Source: Wurfbainia villosa
Taxonomy: Eukaryota; Streptophyta; Magnoliopsida; Zingiberales; Zingiberaceae
Reading direction: 5' to 3'
Length of the DNA stretch: 64,000 nucleotides
NCBI GenBank assembly: GCA_025175895.1
Contig: CM045991.1
Coordinates: 89,887,174-89,951,173, forward strand
Shown: piece by piece, positions 32,527-44,576 of the stretch
Layout of the letters: each line of letters starts with the position of its first letter
How positions within the stretch are numbered: position 1 is the first letter of the stretch
Translations under genes and position numbers: made by a program
The notes under the pieces: model-generated
Told to the model about the DNA's origin: nothing
What the model saw: only the letters and a program-made list of their open reading frames with translations
Database searches by the model: none

Positions 32527-35085
32527 TGTCACGCTCGAAGAGACCCCGCCGCAAAAAATCCGGCAAAGATCTCCTATACGGGTGACAATCTCAATTTACA
32601 TACAAGGCCTACACGGCCACTATACATCGGTCAACACGACCGGAATCCAAACTCACACGCAGTTATATAATTTGGCCTCAGGCCATCAACCAAAATAAAT
32701 GATAAACAGTCTACCATAAATCAACTTACCCCTTCTGCCATCTGGGCAGGAATACTCACCAAAATCCAATCAAACCAAAATCCGAATAAGGTCCATACGG
32801 ATACCAAAAATCCAAATACAAAATCAATCTCTAAACCTATACATGTCCTCTAACTAAAATATCCAAACCATAAAGCAAATATCCAAAATAAAACTGACTC
32901 TCCTCGACAAATTTCATCCCGAAATAGATATAATCAACGGGGTGAGTTCAAAGAACTCATGTATAGTAGATATGCATAGTAAGGTATAGCTAATAATAAA
33001 ATATCATGCCAGTACAGTCTCACATAAATAGGGTATGCAAGCAAGAAATACAAAATGACTGTACTTACCTGAATCTCCTACCCTGATATAGGAGCATGTG
33101 CCTGACTAGAAGTAATAAAGTCCTGACCATATATAAACATGTATCCTGTATGCATGACAATCATATGCACATCCAAGGCATCAATAAAAATGCAGCAAAC
33201 ACAATACAAATGCAATCTGCAAAGTGCATCTCGTACAATGACATGGTCACCTCGACGCTACCACCCTACACGCGATGGTGAAGCCGAGTGGGTAGGGGCT
33301 ATGACAATCGTGCACTCGCCATCATCGCCCCGAGTGACCGAGTGGACAGGATGCTGTCGGAGTACACCTATCCTCCTGCCCCAAACATAGTGGGGGAGCT
33401 AAGCTCTCATCTCCCGGTGTCATAGGCCAGAGGAGGGATCCCTGCCCGCTACCACGCTGCCTCGTCGCTACCCATGAGCGGACCAGCGGAGCCTGACAGA
33501 GCAACTGCACACACCCTCCTGATGTACCACTAACCCATGAGTGGCAGTGTGTGCAGGCCATGTAACCGTCGGGCTCAACAATAATGGAACCCCGTCACTA
33601 AAGATGCAATCATGTAGAAATGGTGCATGATACTAAAGCATGTAAATCCTACTCAAAATACCTATCCGAATAATATGTACAATCAATACGTACATATCCA
33701 TAATCCAAATAACTATGATCCAAGTCAAACAGGGAAATATAATCATATCCTATCACATGCATGTATCTAGTAGGCACCAAAAGCATATCAGGCATATAAA
33801 CATGAAAAATTATTGTAAGTTATCCTAACTAGCATATCAACTTGACTTAATCTAAAAGTTAAGTCAAAATACGAATATATATCAAGAATGCAGCGTCACG
33901 GGGACACTCGTGATCGAAACCTGCATAACGCATAACTATTATTAAGCACAAAATATCATTCACCGACAAATCGAATACATAATCGATTCCTTCCAAAATA
34001 AATCCATCAAATCCAAGCACACGACAACGTGCTAAATACTACTATGTATCTCTAAGTAGACCCTCAACCCGTAGGTCATAAATTGTGATTAACTCCTCAA
34101 TCCAAAAACATATCCTTGCAATTTATCTCACCATGATCAATACTCATCATATGAAAATATTATCCATCTCACAACAAATGATCGAATCGAATCCTACATC
34201 GACCTCACATCCGATCCACCAGATTGATTTAATTTTCCTATTCAACCTAATCAATCCTCCATACTGAATTACAGAACCGATCATATTTATGAATCCAACC
34301 TAACCCTAGGTGACATACACACGATTCAAGCAATCCTTACCTCAAACCCGATCCAACACTTGGATCCCACAACTTGTCACCCACAATCCATTTACAACTA
34401 TTAACAACCCATAATTATACCAATTTAGGGCTCTAACCAACCCTAAATGAAACACTCACTCCATTAGTCCTTCCTCACTCACACACAGTCGAGCAAAATA
34501 CACCTGCCCCCCAAACACCATTCTCATCACAAATATCCACACACAACAGCAATTAAATTCAACAGTACTCAAAATAAAGCTGTAAATACCTCTTACCTTC
34601 CTTAGAAGTTCCTCGACAGCCCCTTCTCCTCCTATCTTCCTCTGTTCACCGGAACAACTCCCCTTTTTGCCGCTGCTAGCCAACCAAAACCCCAACTCAC
34701 AGTGTTAGGGTTTGCAATGAACATGAATCCTGCCCAAAATCAAGGTAAAGGATAGACAACTCACCTACTCCAAACGGAAATCTCAACCCTAGATCCAAAA
34801 CGCAGCACGAGCAAATAAACCTCCCAGACGCTCGGTTCACCGGAGACGAAGACCTGCCGATGCCCTAATAGCCTGCTCCGGTAACCTCCGGAGAGACCAC
34901 AGCCCCCCCTGGTGGTGTCGGACACACGGTCGGCGGCGTCGGGCTGCTGACTGCTAAAGCGAGGCCGACGACGTGCGGCTGTGAGCGGTGAGGAAGATAA
35001 AACTCGCGGCGGCTCAGAGACGAGGAGTTGTCGCCTAGGCACCGAGGAGACGACGTCCGTGTTGGGTTTCCGGCACCGCGGCGTG
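32527..35085 (-). repeat. 3' LTR of the Gypsy element, first part
   Basis: Starts TGTCACGCTCGAAGAG and follows the right LTR (48897 onward) to GACGACGTCCGT at about 35060, after which copia-2 interrupts. Contains CGTCACG and other GC-rich segments and an array of imperfect CCAAATATCCAAA words. Confidence 0.9.
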
Positions 35086-37214
35086 TGTGTGTTCGATCAT
35101 GTTTCGTAAACATGAGCACAGCGGAAGCAATTAAAAATAATAAATCTATATTTATTACAACACACACAACACACGCATGCATATTACAACAAGTGTAGAC
35201 ATAACCATAAATTAAAATTTGCAATAAAAGAAATTATCTACGTTATACCTTTCGTATGACGTGTAGCGGGAACGGCATCAACCGGAACGATCCTCGTAAG
35301 AATCGTCTCTATCCGTATCCACGCCGAGCTCCTCGGGATGACTTCGCTAAGTCACGAGCTTCGTCTTCGTATGGGTTACTAGCCTCGTGTTGAAGACGAC
35401 GTGATCGAGAGATGATCATGATCCGAATCCAAATTCGGATCCTAAAACGAGTTCTCAAAACTCGCTTCTCCGGAGAGGTATTCGTCAACCAATTGACGAA
35501 TCCTTCGTCCCCCACCTCAGAGGATTACCGGAGATCAAATCCCCGGTAAGTTAGGCGCTATCGGAGCACTAACCGTCGTCCAAACGACGCTCCGACAACA
35601 AAGAAACAAGCTGTCAGAAAAACTGGACAGCTTTGGTGGAGAATAGAGGCCGGCCAAAGGAGATGTGGAGCTCACCTTATCACCGAACCCATAAGAGATC
35701 ACCGGAGGGTCGCCGGAGCATCGCCGGCTGAAGCTTGGATGCCGGCGGCAAGGAGGTGGCAGCAGCTCCATGAAGTTGGCGGCAACACCATGTTGGGCGG
35801 CAACAACATGTTTTAAGCCCTATTTTATAGAGAACTAATTCTCTTAATGGTTAATGGATAATATCCATAAAGCCCGTTAACCCGCTCCATTAAGATAAGT
35901 TAAAATAAACCAAACCATGATGGTTTATTTTAAGTTAAAATGAACCGAACCAACCTTTGGTTCATTCGTTTAATATAAACCAAACCCTTTGGTTTATTCT
36001 CATCCATTGGATTAGAACCAAACCATTTTGGTCCATCCATTATGTCTTCATAAGACACGGCCCATCCACGCTTCCATTGCGACTGAAACAATTTCATGCT
36101 CGCTTTATGTTTGGTCCAACCAAACATAGTTTCTCTCGGTCTGAGAATCCCATTCTCAAGCTCGTTTTAAATCCTTTGGATTTCACTCGTTGTGCGTGTG
36201 ACCAAATAGGTTCTCGGTTTATGTTGGCCGTCTATAATTAACCATTAATTATAGAACGATCATGAGTGGCACCTAGTAGTACATCATGATCCCCAATTAA
36301 CCGAAAAGATCAACGGTTGATCGAACTATTTACGAAACCCTTGATGCTTCGAATGAATCGTGCCCCATTCCCTTCACTCATCTTATACCCACTTGGTTCA
36401 GGACATGGTCTATTGTGTCAGTCCCCACTAGGCTGACTACGTCACACCTAGCCCAAGTATCATTTCCTCGTCCTATGGATTCTAGTTACTCCACATGTAT
36501 CGAAGAGTACCTTACTCTAAACATGTAATGCTTTGGCCAAAGACTTTAGTAACAATCCGACGAGAGGCCATGGGTATACATCTCCTCGCAAGGAGTGGTG
36601 AATCCTTTATAGGCTATTCAAACACCTTGATCACTTTGACTTATACCCAATCATCCGGGTCCACATCTTCTTAGAGATGTTTGCTTAAGATGTCAAAGCA
36701 TAAGTCTCCATGATCAAGATGACTTGAATACCGCAAGTCAAAGGAACATCGCACTTAAGCCACAGTAAGAACTTCATTGACATATCTATATATGCAGAGA
36801 ACCATATGAAGTCTTTACGGCTGGTCACTCCAATGAACTAGTTACCATAACTAGCATCCACGATTAACTCCGGACATCACTATGTCTCGGCCCGGTGAGA
36901 ATCAATTTGCTTGGATACACCAAGGAGTATACCTCGTGCTAGTCTCGACAGAATTGATGGTGTCCAAATCCATCAATTCATCGACTAGGGATAATTCCGA
37001 TAAATCACAATTACACATGTAGAGATACTCACTAGTTGTGATCAATCACAAATTCTCTCATGCTGTGAATCGTATCGTGGACATTCAGTAAATGAGTTTA
37101 AGATCCAATCAAATACATAAAACATTTATACTCAAATAGTGAATCTTCATTTATCATATAAATGGTTCATACATAAGGCGATTGCCTTAGGACATCTCTC
37201 ATATATTACTAACA
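35086..37214 (-). repeat. 3' LTR of copia-2, 2129 bp
   Basis: Starts TGTGTGTTCGATCATG and ends ATTACTAACA; the minus-strand polypurine tract GCCAAGTGGGAGTC lies at 37215-37229. Contains clusters of inverted ACCAAACC/GGTTTATT words (35890-36030). Confidence 0.9.
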
Positions 37215-37546
37215 GACTCCCACTTGGCCTAATGCCAATCGCTCCGGTATCCAATACCATAAGCTCTAACATGACCCTCAAACTTACTTTGAGGTAATGC
37301 CTTAGTCAAAGGATCCGCTAAGTTCCTTTCAGTGGGAATTTTCTCGATTTGTATTTCGTTCCTACTGATGATCTCTCTGATAAGATGATAGCGGCGAAGC
37401 ACATGTTTGGATCATTGATGAGACTACATCAAGTTCATAGATGAACTACTTGATCCAAACCGCTTCCTTTGCTGCTTCCAAAGCTGCAACGTATTCTGCC
37501 TTAGTGGCAGAATCCGCTATAGTGTCAAGCTTGGAACCTTTCCAAC

Positions 37547-37906
37547 TTATTGCGCCTCCATTCTAGGTGAATACATACCCAGACTAAGACATGGAATCAT
37601 CCTTGTCTGTCTGGAGCTGACATCCGTATACCCACGTATCACCATGTACCCTTCTCCATATATTAGGAACACATCCTTAGTTCTTCTCAAGTACTTAAGG
37701 ATCGTCTTAACAGTCACCCAATGATCCATTCCTGGATCGGATTGGTATCTGCTCGTGACACTCAGAGCGTACGATACATCGGGCCTCGTACATAACATAG
37801 CATACATGATAGATCCTATTGCGGATGCATAGGGAATCTTACTCATGCAAATCCTCTCGTCTTCTGTGCGCGGACACATAGACTTCGAAAGGTGTACCCC
37901 ATGCAC
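37547..37906 (-). pseudogene. copia-2 RNase H N-terminal part
   Basis: Reads MCPRTEDERICMSKIPYASA, IGSIMYAMLCTRPDVSYALS and HWVTVKTILKYLRRTKDVFL, the tether and RNase H start of Copia polyproteins, and then breaks. The remaining RNase H lies in 37230-37546 out of frame. Confidence 0.9.
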
Positions 37907-37960
37907 GATGGGTAAGAAACCTTTCTTGGATTGACATGCTAAACCTCTTTGCTTTTCGGT

Positions 37961-38761
37961 CTATATATATGTGCGAAAGACCAAGCAACCGTTTGATCTA
38001 TCTCTATAGATCTTAATCCCGAGGATGTAGGTTGCTTCTCCCGAGTCTTTCATGGAGAATGTCTTGGATAACCAAACCTTAGCTTGTTGTAAGCTTGAAA
38101 CATCGTTTCCTATAAGTAATATGTCATCGACATACAATACTAGGAACACGACTGCCCTCCCACTAACCTTCTTGTACACACAAGGTTCGTCTGGATTTTG
38201 TGAGAAATCAAACTTTTTGATTGTCTCATCAAAACGGATATTCCAGCTCCTGGATGCTTGCTTCAATCCATAAATGGACCGTCGCAATTTGCATACCTTG
38301 GTTTTATCAGGATGTGAAACCCTCGGTGTATCATATACACGTCCTCGGCGAGTTTCCATTAAGGAAAGTTGTTTTCACATCCATCGCCATATCTCATAAT
38401 CATAATGAGCCGCTATGGCGGGAGCATCGAATGGATTTAAGCATAGCTACAGGCGAATAGGTTTCTCGTAATCAACACCTTGTTTTTGGCGATATCCTTT
38501 CGCCACCAATCTAGCCTTATAGGTAATCACATTACCATCCATGTCGGTTTTCTTCTTGAAAACCCACTTGCACCCTATAGGCTTTATGCCTTCAGGTGGG
38601 TCAACCAAGTTCCAAACTTGGTTTTCATTCATGGAATCCATTTCCGACTTCATGGCACCAAGCCACTTATCCCTTTCTGAACTTGTCAGCACTTCTTCAT
38701 AACTGGTAGGCTCCTCATCATCAATGAGTAACACGTCGTTCGATTCACTTACGAAATCCAT
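37961..38761 (-). pseudogene. copia-2 reverse transcriptase
   Basis: 38447-38761 encodes LIDDEEPTSYEEVLTSSERD and GIKPIGCKWVFKKKTDMDG; 37961-38359 encodes KVCKLRRSIYGLKQASRSWN, VLYVDDILLIGND with catalytic YVDD (38123-38134), and MKDSGEATYILGIKIYRDRS. Between them the palm strand region (about 38360-38446) is in another frame. Key catalytic residues are intact, the polyprotein is not. Confidence 0.93.
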
Positions 38762-38881
38762 ATCTCTCGGGAATATTGCGTGTTCTGCGGATCTACTGAA
38801 GATGTGGTGTTACAATAGGTCGGTCGATTGCTCATCACTATGAGTTGTCGGTGTTGTGCTTCACCGGTATCTCATTAATGT

Positions 38882-39980
38882 CTATTTGAGTCTCTCGAGT
38901 CTCCTCAAGCTCGGCGACACTCCCCTTTGTTTTCTTGCAAGAGAAACTCTTTCTCTAGAAACATGCCTTGAAACAAACACCTTTTGTTCCACGAGGATGA
39001 TAGAATTGGTAACCCCTTGTTTCCTTAGGGTATCAATAAATAGACATTTATCGGACTTAGCATCCAATTTATGCGATCTGATCAGCTTCACATAAGCGGG
39101 ACAACCCCATATCTTCAAGTAAGATACATGAGGTTTCTTACCATTCCATATCTCATATGGAGTAGTTGAGACTACCTTGGTAGGCATTACATTTAACAAG
39201 TAAGCGGTATGCGAAGTGCATAACCCCAAAGGACTTGGGAAGAGTCGCATGATTCATCATTGACGACCATGTCCAACAAGTCGATTCGCCTCTCGGATAC
39301 ACCATTATCTTTGTGGTGTATAGGCGGAGTCCATTGAGACAATATGCCATTGTCTCTTAGATAATCAAGAAACTCTTGACTTAAGTATTCACCACCTCGA
39401 TCCGATCAGTATTTTAATACTTTTGTCATGTTGTTTCTCTACTTCATTTCTGAATTCTTTGAACCTTTCAAAGGCTTGGACTTGTGTTTCATCAAGAACA
39501 CATACCCAAACCGTAGTGATCATCGGTGAAGGTAATGAAGTAGCTATAGCCTCCTAAAGCTTGAGTTGACATAGGTCCACATACATCGGTATGTATTAGA
39601 CCTAGTAACTCTCCCACTCGTTCACCTTTTCGAGTAAAGGTAACTTAGTCATCTTGCCTTTTAAGCATGATTGCATGTATCGTATGAATCCAATTCAAGC
39701 GATTCGAATTCCACATCGGTGTAATTGGACATGCGTTTCTTGCTTATATGGCCAAGAGCGACAATGCCACATATAGAGTCTATTTGATTATCCTTTCGAG
39801 CACTCTTGTTGCTCGCCGATATTGAAAATGTCCTTTGGATCGTCCAGCGTATAAACACCATTGCTTAAAGTTCGGTCCATAAAACTCCATTCAAAGTTAT
39901 GTAACAACAATTTTGTTACTAAAAGTCAAATGGTACCCATTTCTATTTAAACAAGAAATAGAAATGATGTTCTTTATCAG
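38882..39980 (-). pseudogene. copia-2 integrase region
   Basis: The part at 38882-39250 reads TAYLLNVMPTKVVSTTPYEI and SYLKIWGCPAYVKLIRSHKL, then KSDKCLFI and EQKVFVSRHV, the C-terminal part of Copia integrase. The catalytic core upstream (39250-39980) is only visible in short out-of-frame pieces. Confidence 0.85.
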
Positions 39981-39989
39981 CGAAGGAAC

Positions 39990-40330
39990 ATAAAAGCAAT
40001 TGTCGATTCTAAGACAAGTCCTGCGAGGAGTTTCAACAAATACGTTCGATGGCGAGTCACAACCTTTGCTCCATTCCCAACGTAAATTTGACTCTCCCTT
40101 GGCCAGTCTTCTTACATTCCTTAGCCCGTGTATGTCATTACATATATGTGAGCCACACCCAGATCAAATACCCAAGTGTCCGAGGAAATAGAATGACAAT
40201 CAATAAAGAAGATTTCAAGAAGATGGGGCATCCGATGCCTTATCCTTCTTCACTGACTCAAGATAAATCTTGCACTTTCTTCAAGAATGGCTCTCCTTGC
40301 CATAATGATGGCAAGTTTCCTTTGTGCTAG
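39990..40330 (-). pseudogene. copia-2 zinc knuckle and protease remnant
   Basis: Around 40140-40175 the minus strand reads WVFD-L-G-V followed, after an extra AT, by HICNDI-like codons. The expected active site is DTGC; here the threonine codon has become leucine (CTG) and the frame breaks right after. Near 40300 a WHYGKEG... stretch could be the knuckle. The enzyme would be inactive. Confidence 0.7.
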
Positions 40331-40401
40331 TTCTACATTCTTAGCCTTTCTTCTTTCCTTCTCATTCCTTTGACTTCCTCTTAGAACCTTTCTTCGAGGA
40401 A

Positions 40402-40860
40402 TCAACTAACAAAGACCGCCCCTCGCCATGCTTTCGTAAGGCTCCAGCCTTCAAAGATGTTGAGCAAGATCACAGATGAACCTCCTAGCATCTCAGAGGT
40501 GAAGAGGAGCTTTGAGACTTCGAACCTTTCGAATCTCACTTGCTCATCAACCAACTCACAAAGATGAAGGACTAATATATGAGCATCCATATGCTCATGC
40601 TGCTTTCGTAGCTTGGGTTCCATCGTGGCTAGCATGATGCAACTCATTTGTTCAGAATCACTCACATGTTTCTGATAGGCCAACAATTGGTCCAGAGTTG
40701 CATCGTCACTAGGACGGGCGGGAAAAGGCGCTTCGAGGACATACTCAAGCTTTTCTGCCTTGAGAACAATTCTCAAGTTTCTAAGCCAGTCCAAGAAGTT
40801 CGGCCCAGTCAATTTATTCGAATCCAAAATGGAACGCAAATTCAAAGACATCATGATCAA
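40402..40860 (-). pseudogene. copia-2 gag
   Basis: Encodes MSLNLRSILDSNKLTG, FLDWLRNLRIVLKAEKLEYV, CIMLATMEPKLRKQHEHMDA and RFERFEVSKLLF, the Copia UBN2-type Gag. Frame is lost near residue 140 (after LLFTSEM) where conserved MQEGTSV-type sequence should follow. Related to but clearly distinct from the copia-1 Gag. Confidence 0.9.
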
Positions 40861-41029
40861 GAGATTAACCTAGAAATACAAAACGAGCATATATGAGAAA
40901 GATGATTTAAAATGCATCAATATACATTTATAAATCCCATTCATTTTTCGAATTTCAAAACCCCTTAAAATCACTTCGGGAGATCGTAGGTCCATCTCCG
41001 AATGGGCTGATATCCATCATAGATAAGAA

Positions 41030-41450
41030 CAACCTTGGAGTGAGTCCAACAAGCCATTCTTAGCTATGATGGTGGGTATCAAGTATACCGATTACATATC
41101 ATGTATATGTAACTATCACAATGTGCTATCAACTAATTGAATGTTTACACATACATTGGGTTGTTAACACATTAACAAGTATGCATCATATGCATAGCAC
41201 CCAACTTCACCTCTCTTCACATCGACCTTGGAGTGAGTCCAACAAATCGATGCTCCAAGTTAAAGCCAACCCATTAATCGAAATAGTTTTAATATGGTTA
41301 GAGCGCATTCAACCAATTAGCCAGCTTGGAGTGAGTCCAACAACCCAAACTAACGATTGACCTCCGACTCTACCATATTAGATTAAACTATTCCAATGAT
41401 TTGAACATGTTCAGGTTCGAGCCGGGCTTGGAGTGAGTCCAACAACCCAA
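41030..41450 (-). repeat. Interspersed CTTGGAGTGAGTCCAACAA repeat in the copia-2 leader
   Basis: The 19-base word occurs at about 41034, 41227, 41325 and 41426 on the plus strand, between primer site and gag. It is in the untranslated leader of the element RNA (which runs on the minus strand). Confidence 0.8.
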
Positions 41451-41689
41451 ACAAGAAACAGAACTCTGGTTCTAACCATATTAATGGAAGGTGTAGGCTT
41501 TAATATTGAGTTAGGGTTTTATGTCTCATCCTCTTTGCATGCAAATAACTATTATCTACATGGCATGACATACATGGCATACATCTACATGTCACGACAC
41601 GCATGGCATAATGTTATGCATCTAATGCAATTACATGGCATACAATTAAGTCATGTATATAATTTCCTTATATGTCATAACTATTTATG

Positions 41690-42065
41690 GAAATAAAATA
41701 TGTTTAAGATTTGATTCTCCAAATCAAATCATAATTAAATTAGGAAACAAATTTCCAAATCTAATCACATATTTTATTCATGGAATTATTTGATTAAGGA
41801 AAATCTATTTAGGAAACCAATTTCCTAAATCATTAAAACTACTTATGGAAATAAAATATTTTAAGATTTGATTTCAAATCAATCATGATTAAATTAGAAA
41901 CAAATTTCCAGAATCTAATCAAATATTTTATTTATGGAAAATATCAATTTCATAAATACTTCCAACTTTCCAAAAGTGGAAGATTTCATAAATACTTCTA
42001 GACTTTCCAAAATTGAAAATTTTCATAAATACTTCTAAATTTCCAAAATTTAGAAAATTTCCAGA
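41690..42065 (-). repeat. AT-rich degenerate repeats in the copia-2 leader
   Basis: ATTTGATT, GGAAACAAATTTCC and ATTTTATTTATGGAA words recur in at least three staggered groups. Low complexity, no coding content. Confidence 0.65.
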
Positions 42066-42153
42066 AATACATTATGACTATCGAAACCATTTTACGATTA
42101 TGTCGAAACACAACCTGGGCTCGATACCATCAAGGTTTCGCATCACAAGGCAG

Positions 42154-44255
42154 TGTGTGTTCGATCATGTTTCGTAAACATGAGCACAGGAAGCAATTAA
42201 AAATAATAAATCTATATTTATTACAACACACACAACACACGATGCATATTACAACAAGTGTAGACATAACCGTAAATTAAAATTTGCAATAAAAGGAAAT
42301 TATCTACGCTTATACCTTCAGATGACGTGTAGCGGAACGACATCAACCGAACGATCCTCGTAAGAATCGCTCTATCCGCCGAGCTCCTCGGATGACTTCG
42401 CTAAGTCACGAGCTTCCTTCAGACGGGTTACTAGCCTCGTGGTTGAAGACGACGTGATCGAGATGATCACGATCCGAATCCAAATTCGATCCTAAAACGA
42501 AGTTCCTCAAAACTCGCTTCTCCGAGAGGTATTCACAACCGATTGACGAATCCTTCGCCCCTCCACTCAGAGGATTACCGGAGATCAAATCCCCGTAAGT
42601 TAGCCGCTGTCGAGCACTAACCGCCGCCCAAACGACGCCCGACGAGAAACAAGCTGTCCAGAAAACTGACAGCTTGGTGGAGGAATAGAGGCCGCCAAGG
42701 AGAGAAAGCTCACCTTGATGCCGAACCCATAGGAGATCACCGAGGGTCGCCGGAGGTTCACGCCGAAGCTTGATGCTTGACGCCGAAAGGAGGTGGCAGC
42801 AGCTATGAAGGGCGGCAACACCATGTTGGGCGCCAACAACAAGGAGGTGGGCGCAACTTCATTAGGGTTTATTAGGGTTAGGTTTAAGCCCTATTTTATA
42901 GAGAACTAATTCTCTTAATGGTTAATGGATCATATCCATAAAGCCCTTAACCCGCCTCCATTAAGATAAGTTAAAATAAACCAAACCATGATGGTTTATT
43001 TTAAGTTAAAACGAACCAACCAACCTTTTGGTTCATTCGCTTAATATAAACCAAACCCTTTGGTTTATTCTCATCCATTGGATTAGAACCAAACCATTTT
43101 GGTCCATCCATTATGTCTTCATAAGACACGGCCCATCCACGCCCATTGCGATCAAACAATTTCATGCTCGCTTATGTTTGGTCCAACCAAACATAGTTTC
43201 TCCTGGCCGAGAATCCCATTCTCAAGCTCGCTTTAAATCCTTTGGATTACACTCACAGCGTGGTGACCAAATAGGTTCTCGGTTTATGTTGGCCGCCTAT
43301 AATTAACCATTAATTATAGAACGATCATGAGTGGCACCTAGTAGTACATCATGATCCCCAATTAACCAAAAGATCAACGCTGATCCGTAACTATTTCTCA
43401 AACCCTTCAAGAGCTCGAATGAATCGTGCCCCATTCCCTTCACTCATCTTATACCCACTTGGTTCAGACATGGTCTATTGTGTCACCTCACTAGGCCGAC
43501 CACGCCACACCTAGCCCAAGTATCATTTCGCCCGGATTCTAGTTACTCCACATGTATCAAGAGTACCTTACTCTAAACATGTAATGCTTTGGCCAAAGAC
43601 TTTAGTAACAATCCGACGAGAGGCCATGGGTATACATCTCCTCGCAAGGAGTGGTGAACTTTATAGGCTATTCAAACACCTTCGATCACTGACTTATACC
43701 CAATCATCTCGGGTCCACATCTCCTTAGAGATGTTTGCTTAAGATGTCAAAGCATAAGTCTCCATGATCAAGATGACTTGAATACCGCAAGTCAAAGGAA
43801 CATCGCACTTAAGCCACAAAGAAGAACTTCATTGACATATCTATATATGCAGAGAACCATATGAAGTCTTACTACCGTCACTCCAATGAACTAGTTACCA
43901 TAACTAGCATCCACGATTAACTCCGACATCACTATGTCTCCACCAAGGAGAATCACCGCTGATACACCAAGGAGTATACTCGGTTAGTCTCGATGTAATC
44001 TGATGGTGTCCAAATCCATCAATTCATCGACTAGGATAATTCCATACATCACAATTACACATGTAGAGATACTCACTAGTTGTGATCCAATCACAAATTC
44101 TCTCATGCCGTGAATCGATCGTGACATTCAAGAAATGAGTTTAAGATCCAATCAAATACATAAAACATGTATACTCAAATAGTGAATCTTCATTTATCAT
44201 ATAAATGGTTCATACATAAGGCGATTGCCTTAGGACATCTCTCATATATTACTAA
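42154..44255 (-). repeat. 5' LTR of copia-2, 2102 bp
   Basis: Same start TGTGTGTTCGATC as the left copy, many one-base losses relative to it. Minus-strand primer-like sequence TGGTATCGAGCC (42118-42129) lies 24 bases away, a variant of the usual TGGTATCAGAGC. Confidence 0.9.
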
Positions 44256-44576
44256 ATGGGAAAACTACGACAAGAATCTCAAGTGCGGACGCGAGGAAGA
44301 AGAAGAAGGCGAGGCGCGGGGAAGAAGTCACAAGGGAATCCGGCGCGGCGGGGAGAAATCTAAAAGAAAGAAATAGAAAAAGAAAATAGAAAATCAAATT
44401 TTATAATTTATCCTATTTACTCATCTAAACAAACCCCTTTAAAAGCCTATTTTCCCTATCCAATTTATCTCGAGTGCTTAAACTGTAAAACTCCTAAAAA
44501 TCCCAAAATTTCCAGATTATAGCAATACGTAACTGAAACGAAGTATCTAATATTTTAAATTTTTCAATATTTAACA
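44256..44576 (-). repeat. 3' LTR of the Gypsy element, second part
   Basis: GCGGACGCGAGGAAGAAGAA and AATCCGGCGCGGCGGGGAG match 51498-51570 of the right LTR, and the stretch ends AATATTTAACA next to the polypurine tract. It completes the LTR that broke off at 35085. Confidence 0.9.

Larger units (their letters stand above)
35086..44255 (-). mobile_element. Ty1/Copia retrotransposon copia-2, inserted in the Gypsy LTR
   Basis: LTRs 35086-37214 and 42154-44255 enclose gag, protease, integrase, RT and RNase H on the minus strand. Gypsy LTR sequence runs into it on both sides, so it is the younger insertion. The right LTR lacks the final CA (ACTAA instead of ACTAACA), and the flanks (cggcg and atggg) do not form a clear duplication. 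Many frameshifts. Confidence 0.92.

Noticed and set aside
34085..34267. Identical 60-residue open frames at 34085-34267 and 50514-50696
   Set aside because: They are the two LTR copies of the Gypsy element, so identity reflects the LTR pair rather than a conserved protein.
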